Shown in pieces: positions 28,565 through 37,988 of a stretch of 64,000 bases of DNA (positions are counted from its first letter, which is position 1; every line of letters starts with the position of its first letter). This DNA is from Candidatus Sulfopaludibacter sp. GTDB taxonomy: Bacteria; Acidobacteriota; Terriglobia; Bryobacterales; Bryobacteraceae. The notes under the pieces are model-generated. The model saw only the letters and a list, made by a program, of their open reading frames with translations, made no database searches and was not told where the DNA came from. The position numbers and the translations under genes are program-made. The stretch is from NCBI GenBank assembly GCA_031292755.1, contig JARLGM010000001.1:1-64000 (forward strand). The letters are read 5' to 3'.

Positions 28565-29191
28565 ATGCCATCCTCTTGTCCGAAGTGCCGCAGGGTGCTG
28601 GAAGAAGACGAGATCTGCTGCGCGCAAATCCGGTATTCCTGGCGCTGCCGCAGTTGCTTTAAACTCACCTCAGGGTTCGCTATCCCGTACGGAAAGTGCT
28701 TCCTGTGCGGCGGGGATCTGGAAGTGATCCCAGGGCGGGAGCTGGGCGATTCCATGCGCTTTCAGGCCATTCGCGATGCCGTTCAGTTTGAGCTGAACTC
28801 GTTCCATTTCTATAAGCTGGCACGCGATAAGGCGAAGAATCTGGACCAGCGGGCGGTGCTCGAAAGGCTATACGAGGCCGAACTGGACCACCTGCACGAA
28901 CTGGAAGAGAAATACCACGCTCACCTGGATCGCGAAGTCGTCGAGTTGAGCCGTGACGAAGAGAACCTGCTCTCCAACTGGCTGTTCCGCGGGATTCACT
29001 TCACCGCCGATTCGGGAGTTGCCGATCTGTACCACGCCGCCCTGGAAATGGAGCGGCGCACGCGGGATCACTTCCGCAAGCTGGCTACCGATTTACCACC
29101 CGGGCTGGAACGGGACCTTTGCGCCGAACTGGCGGCCGAAGAGGAAGAACATGTAGCTTTGCTCGAGGGCGAGCTGGAGCAGTTGGCTTAG
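28565..29191 (+). CDS. Zinc-ribbon plus ferritin-like (rubrerythrin-like) protein
   Basis: A 208-residue protein beginning one base after the upstream stop, so co-translated with the NfnAB-like gene. Residues 5-55 contain four Cys pairs or near pairs (CPKC, CC, CRSC, CFLC) that fit a zinc-ribbon or rubredoxin-like knuckle. The rest is a helical bundle with Glu and His at spacings of a di-iron ferritin fold (VQFELNSFHFY, EAELDHLHELEEKYH, EEEEHVALLEGE). It may be an oxygen or peroxide detoxifying protein fed with electrons by the neighbouring reductase (inference). Confidence 0.75.
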   Translation: MPSSCPKCRRVLEEDEICCAQIRYSWRCRSCFKLTSGFAIPYGKCFLCGGDLEVIPGRELGDSMRFQAIRDAVQFELNSFHFYKLARDKAKNLDQRAVLERLYEAELDHLHELEEKYHAHLDREVVELSRDEENLLSNWLFRGIHFTADSGVADLYHAALEMERRTRDHFRKLATDLPPGLERDLCAELAAEEEEHVALLEGELEQLA

Positions 29192-29339
29192 TCCCGGTCG
29201 CCATCCGCAGTGCCAGGGACAGGCTCCGCGCGACCCGTTCCTCCTGCTTCCGCCGATTGCGCACGAGTCTCAGATAAACGATGAGGGCGAAGTCGGCGAG
29301 GGCCAAGAACCCTAAAAGAAGCCCGTCAACGCCGTTCAT
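29085..29339 (-). CDS. Possible small membrane protein antisense to the ferritin-like gene end
   Basis: An 84-residue frame from ATG 29339 begins NGVDGLLLGFLALADFALIV, a good single transmembrane helix followed by positive charges (RNRRKQEERVARS). The first 49 codons lie outside other genes, but the last 35 are antisense to the ferritin-like gene, so the frame could be fortuitous. Confidence 0.3.
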   Translation of the reverse strand: MNGVDGLLLGFLALADFALIVYLRLVRNRRKQEERVARSLSLALRMATGTKPTAPARPRAKLHVLPLRPPVRRKGPVPARVVNR

Positions 29340-29538
29340 GCCTTGATTGGACCACGAACCACTCACCTTGGGAATGGTCTAAACCATGCCAAAAGTAAGG
29401 GTTGGGTAATAGGACTTTTTGTGCGTTTTCCGTGGCTCTTTTTCACAAGATTTGTGTGGCGCACGCCGCAACCCCGAGCGGCCAGCGCACTTCGCCCTTT
29501 GTTTCCAGCGTGGAACCTGAACTGCCTTAACCCGCGCC
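29340..29538. other. Intergenic region without recognised gene
   Basis: A T-rich patch (around 29400-29460) differs from its GC-rich surroundings and may hold the promoter of the next gene. The open frame here has no family features. Confidence 0.4.
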
Positions 29539-30654
29539 GTGAAGCGGATCCTCTGGCTCTATGCGATGGCCTTCTGTTGCGCCGCCCAAACGCGCTCCGG
29601 CCAGATAGCTGACCGCATGCTCGCAGCCGTTGGGGGCGAGGACTGGGAGCGCCCGTATCCGGCGGCAGCGTCCTGCGCCAACCGGGTGCCCATCCAGATC
29701 GAAATCTATGCCACGGTGCAATGGACCCAACACTGTAGCCAGACCAGCGGCGGCCTGATCCACGAATCGTTCTACTACGTTTTCGGCGAACCGGCCCGCA
29801 CGGCCGAATTGCGCGTGGACCTGAGGCCCGTGGACGAATCGCCCCAATTCACCGCCGATCTGCTGGCAGCGCTGAGAAGCCGGCTGACCGCCCGTCTCGG
29901 GGCGCCCGGCCACGCTCCCGAGATGATGGAGATCGGATTCCGCCACCTCCGCTTCGGCCAGCCGGTAAACGGCGACCATTGGAAGGACGGGCCGCTGGAT
30001 TACTTCCTCCATGCCAACCAGAGCAGCCACTCGCCCATGGGAATGCGCAAAGGCGTGGAACTGATCGTCCTGCACGACCGTTTGATGCGGGAGTGGGCCA
30101 AAGACGGCGTGATTACGCAACTCGAAGGGATGGGAGTAATGCCCCTCCCCGACGACGCCGTGCCGGAAGCTCCCGTCCACAATCCCGAGCTGCTGTGGCG
30201 CACCTGGAGAGACTCTCCGAACACCAGGGCCGGGGAGGCGGCGTTCGTCGCGCTGGAAAATCGAGGCTGGAACACCGACACCCGCGAGGGTTGCCCCGCC
30301 AATCCCGATCTGTTCCGCGAGGTCATCCAAAGGGGCGAAGCGTTTCTCGCCTCGCACCCGCAGACCGCATTCCGCAAGCAGGTGCTCTACGCCTTGGCCG
30401 TAGCCAACGAAAGCTGGTGGTCCATCGCGCGCGCGCCGGCGGACGACCCGATCGTGAGCGCGCCGCCGTACCCCCGGCGCGAAATCAACGCCAGACAGGC
30501 CGGCGCCGCCCGATCGCTGGCGATCCAGTATTACCGCCAGGTGGTGCAACTGGCGCCGGATAGTCCCGAAGCTCTCTCCGCCTTGCGCCGCCTGCCGCGC
30601 CTGGAACTCGGGTTCGACACCGGACAACGACGGTTCTTTTGCTCTTACTGCTGA
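29539..30654 (+). CDS. Secreted protein of unknown function with TPR-like C-terminus
   Basis: A 371-residue protein starting at GTG with a signal-peptide-like N-terminus (KRILWLYAMAFCCAAQ). The middle has no recognised motif (LDYFLHANQSSHSP, LEGMGVMPLPDDAVPE). The C-terminal third is helical and repeat-like (FREVIQRGEAFLASHPQTAF; SLAIQYYRQVVQLAPDSPEA), consistent with TPR units. The end RRFFCSYC is Cys-rich, and its last ten bases overlap the convergent kinase gene. Confidence 0.7.
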   Translation: MKRILWLYAMAFCCAAQTRSGQIADRMLAAVGGEDWERPYPAAASCANRVPIQIEIYATVQWTQHCSQTSGGLIHESFYYVFGEPARTAELRVDLRPVDESPQFTADLLAALRSRLTARLGAPGHAPEMMEIGFRHLRFGQPVNGDHWKDGPLDYFLHANQSSHSPMGMRKGVELIVLHDRLMREWAKDGVITQLEGMGVMPLPDDAVPEAPVHNPELLWRTWRDSPNTRAGEAAFVALENRGWNTDTREGCPANPDLFREVIQRGEAFLASHPQTAFRKQVLYALAVANESWWSIARAPADDPIVSAPPYPRREINARQAGAARSLAIQYYRQVVQLAPDSPEALSALRRLPRLELGFDTGQRRFFCSYC

Positions 30655-31982
30655 GTGCCGGCAGGAAGCCCCTGCCCCTGCACCACGGGAATTTCCAGCT
30701 CCACTTCCAGCCCCGGGTGGACGTTGCGAGCGCGGATCGTGCCCTTGTGCAGTTCGATGGCGCGGCGCGCGATGGAGAGCCCCAGTCCGATGCCGCCGCT
30801 GTTGCGATTGCGGTCCGAATCTACCCGGTAGAAGGCGTCGAAGAGCCGCGGCAGGGCTTCTTCGGGGACGCCGGGACCCTGGTCGCGGACGTCCACCACC
30901 GCGGTACCGTTGCGGCGCGCCGTGGCGACCTCCACACTGGATTCCGGCGGGGCATAGCGGATGGCATTGCGGATCACGTTTTCAATCGCACGGCGCAACA
31001 GTTCCGGATCCCCCTCCACCAGGGCGGGCTCGCGCCTGGCGTACGTGACCGTGCAGCCGTGCGCCGCGGCCTCCAGCCCGGACTCCTCCACCAGTTGCTG
31101 CACCAGCTCATCCAGGCGCATAGGATCGCGCCGCAGGGAATTGGGATCGCCCTCCGCCCGGGTGACTTGCAGAAGCTGGCCGACCAGGGCATTCAAGCGA
31201 TCCGATTCTTTCTGGATCCGGTTCAGGGCCGAGTCGAGATTTTCGCCGGACCGCGCCAGTTCCACGGCCACTCCGAGCCGCGCCAACGGGGAGCGCAGCT
31301 CGTGCGAAATATCCAGCAGCAGGCGGCGTTCGGCCGCCAGGAGAGTCTCGATGCGCCCGGCCATGCGGTCGAAGGTGCGGGCAAGCTGCCCCAGTTCATC
31401 GCGGCGCGTCGAGCCGGCGCGCGCCGAAAGATCGCCACGGCCGAATCGCTCGACCGCCTTCTGAAGCTTGCGCACCGGACGCGTCAGGTGATAGGCCAGC
31501 CAATAGCACAGCAGCACCGCCACAGCCATCACAAAGATATGCTCGGGCGCAAGGAACCACGGCCCCACGTTGGGGCGCGGGGTGATGAAGAAGAACCAGT
31601 AGCGGCCATCGTCGGCATGACGGGCAATCAAAGCGGAGCCCACGCGGATGAACGGCATGGTCTGCGACTGACCGGCGCGCCGTACCAGGTCGGACCGGTC
31701 CACGCCGGTGAGGACGTCGCGCCCCCGCTCGTCGGTGAGCACGCCCTGCGCCCGGTAGACGCGCTGCAGCGTGTCCAGGAATGCCTGGAGGGCGGGCCGC
31801 CCGCCGGTCTCGTAGGCCGAGCGCGCCTCCTCCAGCTCAAACATTACCAGCCGGGCGGCAGGTGCTTCCGTGTCGGAATAATTGCGGTTCACGCTGAGTG
31901 CGGAAATGAACGCCGAGCCTACCACGGTAATCGCCAGAGTGCACCAGAACCAGAGCAGGATCTTGGCGAAGAGCGTTCTCAT
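30645..31982 (-). CDS. Membrane sensor histidine kinase (CpxA-like)
   Basis: A 445-residue inner-membrane kinase. There is a TM helix at residues 7-29, a periplasmic sensor of about 120 residues, a second TM near 150-168, a HAMP linker, the dimerisation box DISHELRSPLARLG with the phosphorylated His, and an ATPase domain with N (NVIRNAIRYAPP), G1 (DQGPGVPEE) and G2 (GGIGLGLSIAR) boxes. It overlaps the response regulator upstream by four bases (ATGA), so the pair is coupled. The signal is unknown; CpxA-type kinases sense envelope stress. Confidence 0.92.
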   Translation of the reverse strand: MRTLFAKILLWFWCTLAITVVGSAFISALSVNRNYSDTEAPAARLVMFELEEARSAYETGGRPALQAFLDTLQRVYRAQGVLTDERGRDVLTGVDRSDLVRRAGQSQTMPFIRVGSALIARHADDGRYWFFFITPRPNVGPWFLAPEHIFVMAVAVLLCYWLAYHLTRPVRKLQKAVERFGRGDLSARAGSTRRDELGQLARTFDRMAGRIETLLAAERRLLLDISHELRSPLARLGVAVELARSGENLDSALNRIQKESDRLNALVGQLLQVTRAEGDPNSLRRDPMRLDELVQQLVEESGLEAAAHGCTVTYARREPALVEGDPELLRRAIENVIRNAIRYAPPESSVEVATARRNGTAVVDVRDQGPGVPEEALPRLFDAFYRVDSDRNRNSGGIGLGLSIARRAIELHKGTIRARNVHPGLEVELEIPVVQGQGLPAGTQQ

Positions 31983-32671
31983 TCTATGCCCGTGTCTTCC
32001 GGCGAGCGGCTGAACTGGTAGCCCACGCCGCGAATGGTCTTAATGAGCGAATCGCCGGCCTCCAGCTTCTTGCGCAAATGGCTGATGTGCATGTCGATGG
32101 AGCGGTCATACGGAGTCGCTTTGCGATTGAAGAATTTCTCCATCAGGGCATCGCGCGATAACACGCGGCCCGCCGAGCGCATCAGCATTTCCAGAATATC
32201 GAATTCGAAGGTGGTCAGTTCCACGCGCTTGCCGGCGGCCAGCACTTCGCGCGTGCCGGGGTCGAGGGCGATGCCGTTCAGTTCCAGGCGCGCGTTGGGC
32301 TCGGCCGGACGCGCTTCATAACGGCGCAGGATGGCGCGAATGCGCGCCGCCAGTTCCCGCGGATTGAAGGGCTTGGGCAGGTAGTCGTCGGCGCCCAGTT
32401 CCAACCCAACGATGCGATCCACATCTTCGCCGCGCGCGGTGAGCATGATGACCGGGACCTTGCTCTGGGCGCGCAGCCGGCGGAGAATCTCGAAGCCATC
32501 GATGCCCGGCAGCATGACGTCGAGCACCACCAGGTCGATTCCCGATTCCAAAGCCTTCGCCAGGCCCCGATTGCCCTCGTGCTCGCTACTCACGGTGAAA
32601 CCCTCCCGCTGCAGGAACTCCCGCAATAAGGAGCAAAGTTCGGCATCGTCATCCACCAATAAGATGTGCAC
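31979..32671 (-). CDS. OmpR/CpxR-family response regulator
   Basis: A 230-residue regulator with a receiver domain (acid pocket VDDDAEL, phospho-acceptor Asp in VVLDVMLPGIDG, Lys in DYLPKPF) and a C-terminal winged helix (SIDMHISHLRKKL, TIRGVGYQF). It is the cognate partner of the kinase encoded immediately downstream. Confidence 0.95.
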   Translation of the reverse strand: MHILLVDDDAELCSLLREFLQREGFTVSSEHEGNRGLAKALESGIDLVVLDVMLPGIDGFEILRRLRAQSKVPVIMLTARGEDVDRIVGLELGADDYLPKPFNPRELAARIRAILRRYEARPAEPNARLELNGIALDPGTREVLAAGKRVELTTFEFDILEMLMRSAGRVLSRDALMEKFFNRKATPYDRSIDMHISHLRKKLEAGDSLIKTIRGVGYQFSRSPEDTGIE

Positions 32672-32732
32672 GGCTAAAAGTTATCACACCTGAAATTGGA
32701 TGGCCGTAAGAGATTGTAAGGTAGCGGGGGTC

Positions 32733-35135
32733 TTACTCCTCTCGCAGAGCAGTCATTGGGTCGGTGCGCATGGCCCGGAGCGCGGGGAAAAACGCTGCCG
32801 CGGCCGCCACCAGCAGCAGTACCCCCACTGCAGCCGCGATTGTCACGGGATCGCTGGGACCAATGCCGAATAGCAGGGCCGCTAACACTCGCCGGAGCGC
32901 GACACATCCCAGCGCGCCCAGCGCCACACCCGCGGCGGCCAACGCGAGCGCACGGCCGGTAATCATGCGGAACACGGTGGAAGGCCGCGCGCCCAGCGCC
33001 AGCCGGATGCCGATCTGCGTCCGGCTCGCCGTCACGGTGTAAGAAAGGACTCCGTAGAGCCCCACCGCCGCCAGCAGCAGCGCCAGCACCGCGAAGGCCC
33101 CCAGAATCTGCATCTGGAATCGCTGCCGCGCCAGAGACTCCGCCACCACGGATACCATCGTGCGCGGTGTCGGGGCGGAATCCGGATTCACCGCGCGGAT
33201 GGCGCTGCGCACTGCGCCGGCGACGCCGGCCGGGTCGATCCTGGTGCGCACTACCAGGTTGCCGTCCGCGAGTTCTTCCGTGTACGTCTGCTGCGTGTAT
33301 AAGACGTATGCCAGGGAATCGACCGACCTCGTAAGGCTCGACTGGCGCGTGTCGCCCGCCAGCCCGACGATGGTCAGCCAGTTCTCCTTGGCGTTGAAAC
33401 TGTCGAACCAGATCCGCCGGCCGATCGGATCGGCCCCGGGGAAGTATTCACGGGCCATCTCCTGGTTGATCACCGCGACGTGCCGGCCGTTTTCCGTGTC
33501 GCCGTCGTTGAAGTCGCGGCCACGGAGCAGCGGAATGCGCATCGCGCTCAGGTACCCGGGGCTGACGATCGCGTAATCGGCGTCAGCCGATTTCGACTCT
33601 TCCTGCCTGCCTTCGATATTGAAATGGCCATCGGGATGAGAGCCGGTAATGGGGAGAATGGAGGCCGTGCCGGCGGCTGCGACACCCGGAATCGCGCGGA
33701 TGCGGGCCAGCAGCTCCCCATACTGCGCAATGGTTGCCGGCATCTCGCCGCTGGGGAACGAAGTACCCGCAACCAGCACGTGATCGGAACGGAACCCGGG
33801 GTCGATCGAGCGCAGGTTCCAGAAACTGCGCGCCAACAGCGCGGCGCCGGCGACGAGCACCAATGACAGGCATACCTCCGAGACCACCAGCGCCGACTGC
33901 GTCCGCCTGGACGCGCGGCTTGCGGTCGCCGAACGCGAACCCGACTTCAGCGCGTCGTTGACATTCATGGCGGAGGCGCGCCAGGCGGGCAAAAGCCCGA
34001 ACAGCAGTCCAGCGGCAGCCGCCATCGCGAGCGCGAACGCCACCACCCCGCCATCGATCTGGATTTGGTCCAGTCGCGGCAACTCAGCCGGGAGCAACAC
34101 GCGCAGCAATTCCATGGATAGCGACGCCAGCAGCAAGCCGGCAGCACCACCGGCAGCGCCGAGCAGCAGGCTTTCGGTGAGCATCTGCCGGATCAGGTGG
34201 CGCCGTCCCGCTCCCATCGCCGCGCGCACCGCCAATTCGCGCGACCGCGCCGTAACCCGCACGAGCAGGAGATTGGCCACGTTTACGCAGACGATTAGCA
34301 GCAGGAATCCCACCGCCCCGAACAGCATCAGCAGCGCCGGCCGTACCTGACCTACCAGGTGCTCCTGTAGCGCGACGACGGCCGCATCCTTCGCCTGGAA
34401 CGGCGACGGGTACTGCTGCTTGATCCGCCGCTCGATCAAGCCTACTTCGGCCTGCGCCTGTGCCACCGTGGATCCGGGCCGCAGGCGTCCCATCACGCGC
34501 CAGTTGTGGCCGGTACGGGACATAGTTCCCGGATCGCCGGTCGCGGTGATCGGCACCCAGATCTCCGTCTTCTCGGGCCACGCAAAGCCGGGAGGCATGA
34601 CGCCGATGACGGTGGCCGCCACACCGGACACGCGCAACCGGCGGCCGATCGCCGCGGGGTTGCCGCCGAACGCACTCTGCCATAGCCCGTACGCGATCAC
34701 GGCGACGGGCGCCACCCCCACCTTCACCTCATCCGCTGTGAAGGTGCGGCCGAGATGCGCGGATACCCCCAGTGTGGTGAAGAAACTCTCGTCCGCCAGT
34801 GCGCCGCGCGTGCTCAGTGGCAGTTCGCCTCCCGCCACGATCACCGGGAAGTCCGCGAAGGCGGTCATGGAGGTGAAGCTGTGGCTCTGCTCGCGCCAGT
34901 CGAGGAAGTTGCGATACGCCACCTGGATCTGGTGGCCCTTCTCGTTCACTTCAGCTACCCAGGTGAGCCGCCCGGAATCCGGGTAGGGCAGCGGATTGAG
35001 CAGGACGGCCTTCACTACGCTGAAAAGTGAGGTGCCGGCGCCCACACCGAGCGCTACCGTGAGAATCGAAATCGCGGTCAGGCTGGGGGCGCGCAAAAGG
35101 GCGCGGAATCCCTGGCGAAGTTCCTGGAACAGCAT
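32733..35135 (-). CDS. ADOP-type ABC permease (MacB-like core plus two FtsX domains)
   Basis: An 800-residue inner-membrane protein of the acidobacterial duplicated orphan permease family. It has an N-terminal TM (LTAISILTVALGVGAG), a MacB-like periplasmic core, an FtsX bundle near residues 270-420 (LLIVCVNVANLLLVRVTARS), a second periplasmic domain and a second FtsX bundle at the C-terminus (SYTVTASRTQIGIRLALGAR). No ATPase is adjacent, as is usual for these orphans. ATG 35135 is used because the conserved start LFQELRQGFRALLRAP follows; the frame extends 16 codons further without support. The transported substrate is unknown. Confidence 0.92.
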   Translation of the reverse strand: MLFQELRQGFRALLRAPSLTAISILTVALGVGAGTSLFSVVKAVLLNPLPYPDSGRLTWVAEVNEKGHQIQVAYRNFLDWREQSHSFTSMTAFADFPVIVAGGELPLSTRGALADESFFTTLGVSAHLGRTFTADEVKVGVAPVAVIAYGLWQSAFGGNPAAIGRRLRVSGVAATVIGVMPPGFAWPEKTEIWVPITATGDPGTMSRTGHNWRVMGRLRPGSTVAQAQAEVGLIERRIKQQYPSPFQAKDAAVVALQEHLVGQVRPALLMLFGAVGFLLLIVCVNVANLLLVRVTARSRELAVRAAMGAGRRHLIRQMLTESLLLGAAGGAAGLLLASLSMELLRVLLPAELPRLDQIQIDGGVVAFALAMAAAAGLLFGLLPAWRASAMNVNDALKSGSRSATASRASRRTQSALVVSEVCLSLVLVAGAALLARSFWNLRSIDPGFRSDHVLVAGTSFPSGEMPATIAQYGELLARIRAIPGVAAAGTASILPITGSHPDGHFNIEGRQEESKSADADYAIVSPGYLSAMRIPLLRGRDFNDGDTENGRHVAVINQEMAREYFPGADPIGRRIWFDSFNAKENWLTIVGLAGDTRQSSLTRSVDSLAYVLYTQQTYTEELADGNLVVRTRIDPAGVAGAVRSAIRAVNPDSAPTPRTMVSVVAESLARQRFQMQILGAFAVLALLLAAVGLYGVLSYTVTASRTQIGIRLALGARPSTVFRMITGRALALAAAGVALGALGCVALRRVLAALLFGIGPSDPVTIAAAVGVLLLVAAAAAFFPALRAMRTDPMTALREE

Positions 35136-35469
35136 GGCTTCCGAAATGCAATCGCCGTGCCACGCCAAATATTCGATTTTCAAAGTTTAGGATCCCAACC
35201 GGTGTCCGGTTTTGGGATCAGCTGCCCGCTGCTGTTCGCGGCAGCGGGGTGGTAGAGCAGCTCAAATTGCGGGCAATGCCCGGACCAATTCCAGCAGGAG
35301 AAGCCGCGCAATGGCGAGCCTGTTACCTTTGAAATACAGAAACCCCATTATCCCATCCAGGCTCTGTTACAATACTTACCAAACACTGGTCGCGCCGGGT
35401 CATCTATTCTTTTTATCCCGCCGATCCAAGTTTTGATTCGACGGCCGGAGCCCGGGTGGGCGAACCGGC
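35136..35469. other. Intergenic region with two consecutive hairpins
   Basis: Between the divergent permease and LysR genes, 35190-35219 folds with GATCCCAA/TTGGGATC and CCGG/CCGG stems, and 35222-35252 folds with CCCGCTGC/GCAGCGGG. Further on, TGTTACAAT (about 35366) looks like an extended -10 for the LysR gene. No coding sequence is recognised. Confidence 0.5.
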
Positions 35470-36411
35470 ATGGCTATGGATTTCGATCAGCTCCATACGT
35501 TTCTGGAAATCGTTCGCTTGAAGAGCTTTTCCAAGGCTGCTCAGACGTGCTATCGGACGCAGCCGGCGATCAGCGCGCAGGTGCGTCAACTGGAACAGGA
35601 ACTGCGGACGGAACTGTTCGAACGCTTCGGCAGCCGCATTTCGCTGACGACGGCCGGCAAGATTTTCGCCGACTACGCCGAGCAGATGCTGGACCTGAGG
35701 CGCCGGACGCAGGACACCATCGCGGAACTGGAAAGCAACCCACGGGGCGAACTGGTCATCGCGGCCAACGAAGCCACCTGTATCTACGTGCTGCCGAAGG
35801 TCTTCTCGCAATACCGGCAGCTTTTTCCGGCGGTGCAACTGCAGGTGGACCGGTCGTATGCGGCTCACGTGGTGGAATCCGTAATGGACAATTCGGCCGA
35901 TTTCGGCCTGACCCAACTGCCGGTGGATGAAAAACGCCTGCAGGTGGTGAGCATCCACCGCGATGAGATCCGCCTGATCGTGCCGGCGGGTCATGCGCTG
36001 GCCAAACGGAACACAGTCACGCCGCAGGACCTGGTGGAAGACTACCTTCTGCTCCCCAAACAGGGTAAGACGCGCGCCCGCTTAAACGCCTGGCTGGAGC
36101 CGGTGGAGGGCGACATCCGCATCTCCATGGAACTGGATTCCACCGAGATGATGAAGCGCTTTGTGATTGCCGGACTGGGTTTGAGCTTTCTGGCGGCATC
36201 CAATTGCCAGATTGAAATTGCGGGGGGCGAACTGGCGGCGATTGCGCTGGCGCCGGAACCCATGGTTCGCAGGTTGGGTTTGATCTATCGAAAAGACAAG
36301 GCATTATCGAAAGCAGCCTTGGGTTTTATCCAGGTTGTGCTGGATAATGTTGGGGACGAGACAGTAGGCAAGCCGAAAGGGAAGCCCAAAGTTCCACAGG
36401 TAATGGCGTGA
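35470..36411 (+). CDS. LysR family transcriptional regulator
   Basis: A 313-residue regulator. The N-terminal winged HTH is clear (LHTFLEIVRLKSFSKAA, TQPAISAQVRQLEQEL, LTTAGK), followed by the two-lobed effector domain (GELVIAANEATCIYVLPKVF). It belongs to the CbbR/CysB-like branch by general appearance. Another in-frame ATG at 35476 is possible. Its stop overlaps the start of the next gene (GTGATG), so the two are cotranscribed; targets are unknown. Confidence 0.92.
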   Translation: MAMDFDQLHTFLEIVRLKSFSKAAQTCYRTQPAISAQVRQLEQELRTELFERFGSRISLTTAGKIFADYAEQMLDLRRRTQDTIAELESNPRGELVIAANEATCIYVLPKVFSQYRQLFPAVQLQVDRSYAAHVVESVMDNSADFGLTQLPVDEKRLQVVSIHRDEIRLIVPAGHALAKRNTVTPQDLVEDYLLLPKQGKTRARLNAWLEPVEGDIRISMELDSTEMMKRFVIAGLGLSFLAASNCQIEIAGGELAAIALAPEPMVRRLGLIYRKDKALSKAALGFIQVVLDNVGDETVGKPKGKPKVPQVMA

Positions 36412-36848
36412 TGAATTGCAAGAAATGCCGGAAGCGGTTTGAAGTCGAAGAGGTGCGCTGCCCCTACTGCGGCGAACCGAACCCGGAGGCGTCCGGGATG
36501 TTTCGCACCTCGAGTGTGCTGATTTCCGCGGGCGGCGCCGACCTGGTATACCGCTCGGTGGACGAGGTGCCGGCGCAGTTGCGGAACAAGCTTCTGAAGT
36601 CCACCAACGGAGCCAATTCGGCCACCATTCTGATTGCCGACCGCCGCGGGCGCAAAGAAATCACGCGAGCCATGCGCAGGCTGCCGGGTCCGGCGCAGCG
36701 GCGATTGATGCAGTCGGTGTTGGGCGTGGAGGCATCTTCCACCTTGCTGGAATGGCTGACGCCGCCCCGCAAGCGGGCCATACTGGCCGGCGTCCTGTTG
36801 GTCACACTGGCGCTGATCGGCTTCGTTTTCACCCATCACTGGCAGTAA
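36411..36848 (+). CDS. Zinc-ribbon membrane protein of unknown function
   Basis: A 145-residue protein with an N-terminal four-Cys zinc ribbon (NCKKCRKRF ... RCPYCGEPN), a central charged helical region, and a C-terminal TM anchor (AILAGVLLVTLALIGFVF). It is translationally coupled to the LysR gene. No reaction can be assigned. Confidence 0.75.
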   Translation: MNCKKCRKRFEVEEVRCPYCGEPNPEASGMFRTSSVLISAGGADLVYRSVDEVPAQLRNKLLKSTNGANSATILIADRRGRKEITRAMRRLPGPAQRRLMQSVLGVEASSTLLEWLTPPRKRAILAGVLLVTLALIGFVFTHHWQ

Positions 36849-36930
36849 AGCGAACGAGGCTCGGGCAAATATTCAATTGTCAAAGATCGTTTGGGGCGGA
36901 CGCCCGTGTGGCGCGACTGCGTTCCGGCGG

Positions 36931-37587
36931 TTATGCGGCCATGCGGAGTGGCTTGGGGGGCTTCCGGAAGAGCTTTCGGGCCGCGGCGAGACGTTGCGCG
37001 TGAACGACCAATCCTGCGATTTCGGGGTTCGAAAAATCAAATTGGGGGTAGTGGGCGAGGCGCGGGAGGTCGCGCTGGATGTCGAAGTCTTCGCCTCTGC
37101 TTGCCGCCAGTTGGGCCAGCAGGGCGGCTTCTTCGACGGCCTGCTTGAGAGCCTCGCGGCGCTCCTGCTGCAACTGGCGCAGCACGGCCGTGGTCTGTAC
37201 TTCCTTGCGTTTGATGCGCTGCTCGTAGAGGCTCAGCAAGGTCCGATTCTTAGGGTCGCCGAGCCAGATGCGGGCTTTGGCGAAGGCGGTGTCGATTTCC
37301 GGGTGGTGGGCGGTGATGGTATCGGGTTGGGTGAGGCCGAGGGAGTAGATGTTGTTGTCCAGTGCGGCGGCGAGCTTGAGCCGCCAGCGATCGTCCGCGA
37401 TTTCCTGGGCGAGTTCGACTTCCATGCCGCCGACGGGGGCCAGGGTTTGGTGGATGGTTTGGCAGTGGGCCTTGTAAGCTACTTCGTCTTCAGGCGTGAG
37501 GATGAGGACCTGGCCTGTGAGACCGTGCCGGTACGCGTTCAGGGCGCGCGGGTCGCGCGGTTTGGATTCCGTTAATGGTTCTTCCAT
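36931..37587 (-). CDS. Conserved hypothetical protein of a multicopy acidobacterial family
   Basis: A 218-residue helical, charged protein. The start DPRALNAYRHGLTGQVLIL resembles the N(A/E)xRHGL region of a repetitive family found in many copies in Acidobacteriota genomes, often near mobile or broken genes. The C-terminal half is a likely coiled coil (LRQLQQERREALKQAVEEAA). The function is unknown. Confidence 0.7.
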   Translation of the reverse strand: MEEPLTESKPRDPRALNAYRHGLTGQVLILTPEDEVAYKAHCQTIHQTLAPVGGMEVELAQEIADDRWRLKLAAALDNNIYSLGLTQPDTITAHHPEIDTAFAKARIWLGDPKNRTLLSLYEQRIKRKEVQTTAVLRQLQQERREALKQAVEEAALLAQLAASRGEDFDIQRDLPRLAHYPQFDFSNPEIAGLVVHAQRLAAARKLFRKPPKPLRMAA

Positions 37588-37988
37588 CGATCTATCTCCA
37601 GTTTCATTGGATCATACGGAGTTAGGGATTCCGGGGGCGAGTGAGAGTAAGTGGTTTGCCGTAAGGGGGAAGGAAAATTTTGAAACGCGTGACTGAAAAA
37701 GTCTCACTCGACCAGCGTCCCAGATCGGTTGAGCACTGCCCTACCGGTATTGCCGCCAGGATGAGCGGCTCATACGTTCCTGGTTCTGTCGCCGAAAGTC
37801 GCTAAACTCAATCCTTACCCAGCGAGCCACATGGCAACGCCACTATTCCGCAAGTCGATCACAAGCACAAGCCTTCAAAGGGTTCCCGTTTTCCCGTCGG
37901 CGGAGGGCGCCAAGGTCAGTGCTTTCCACTCTCGCATCTCTCGGATTCGGCTCTCGAACTTTTCCGGAAGCGCTGCGGCCGCCCAACA
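37588..37988. other. Intergenic/decayed region upstream of a restriction remnant
   Basis: No intact gene is seen. Short open frames here have no family features; some of the segment may be degraded 5' sequence of the type ISP gene whose end follows. Confidence 0.4.
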
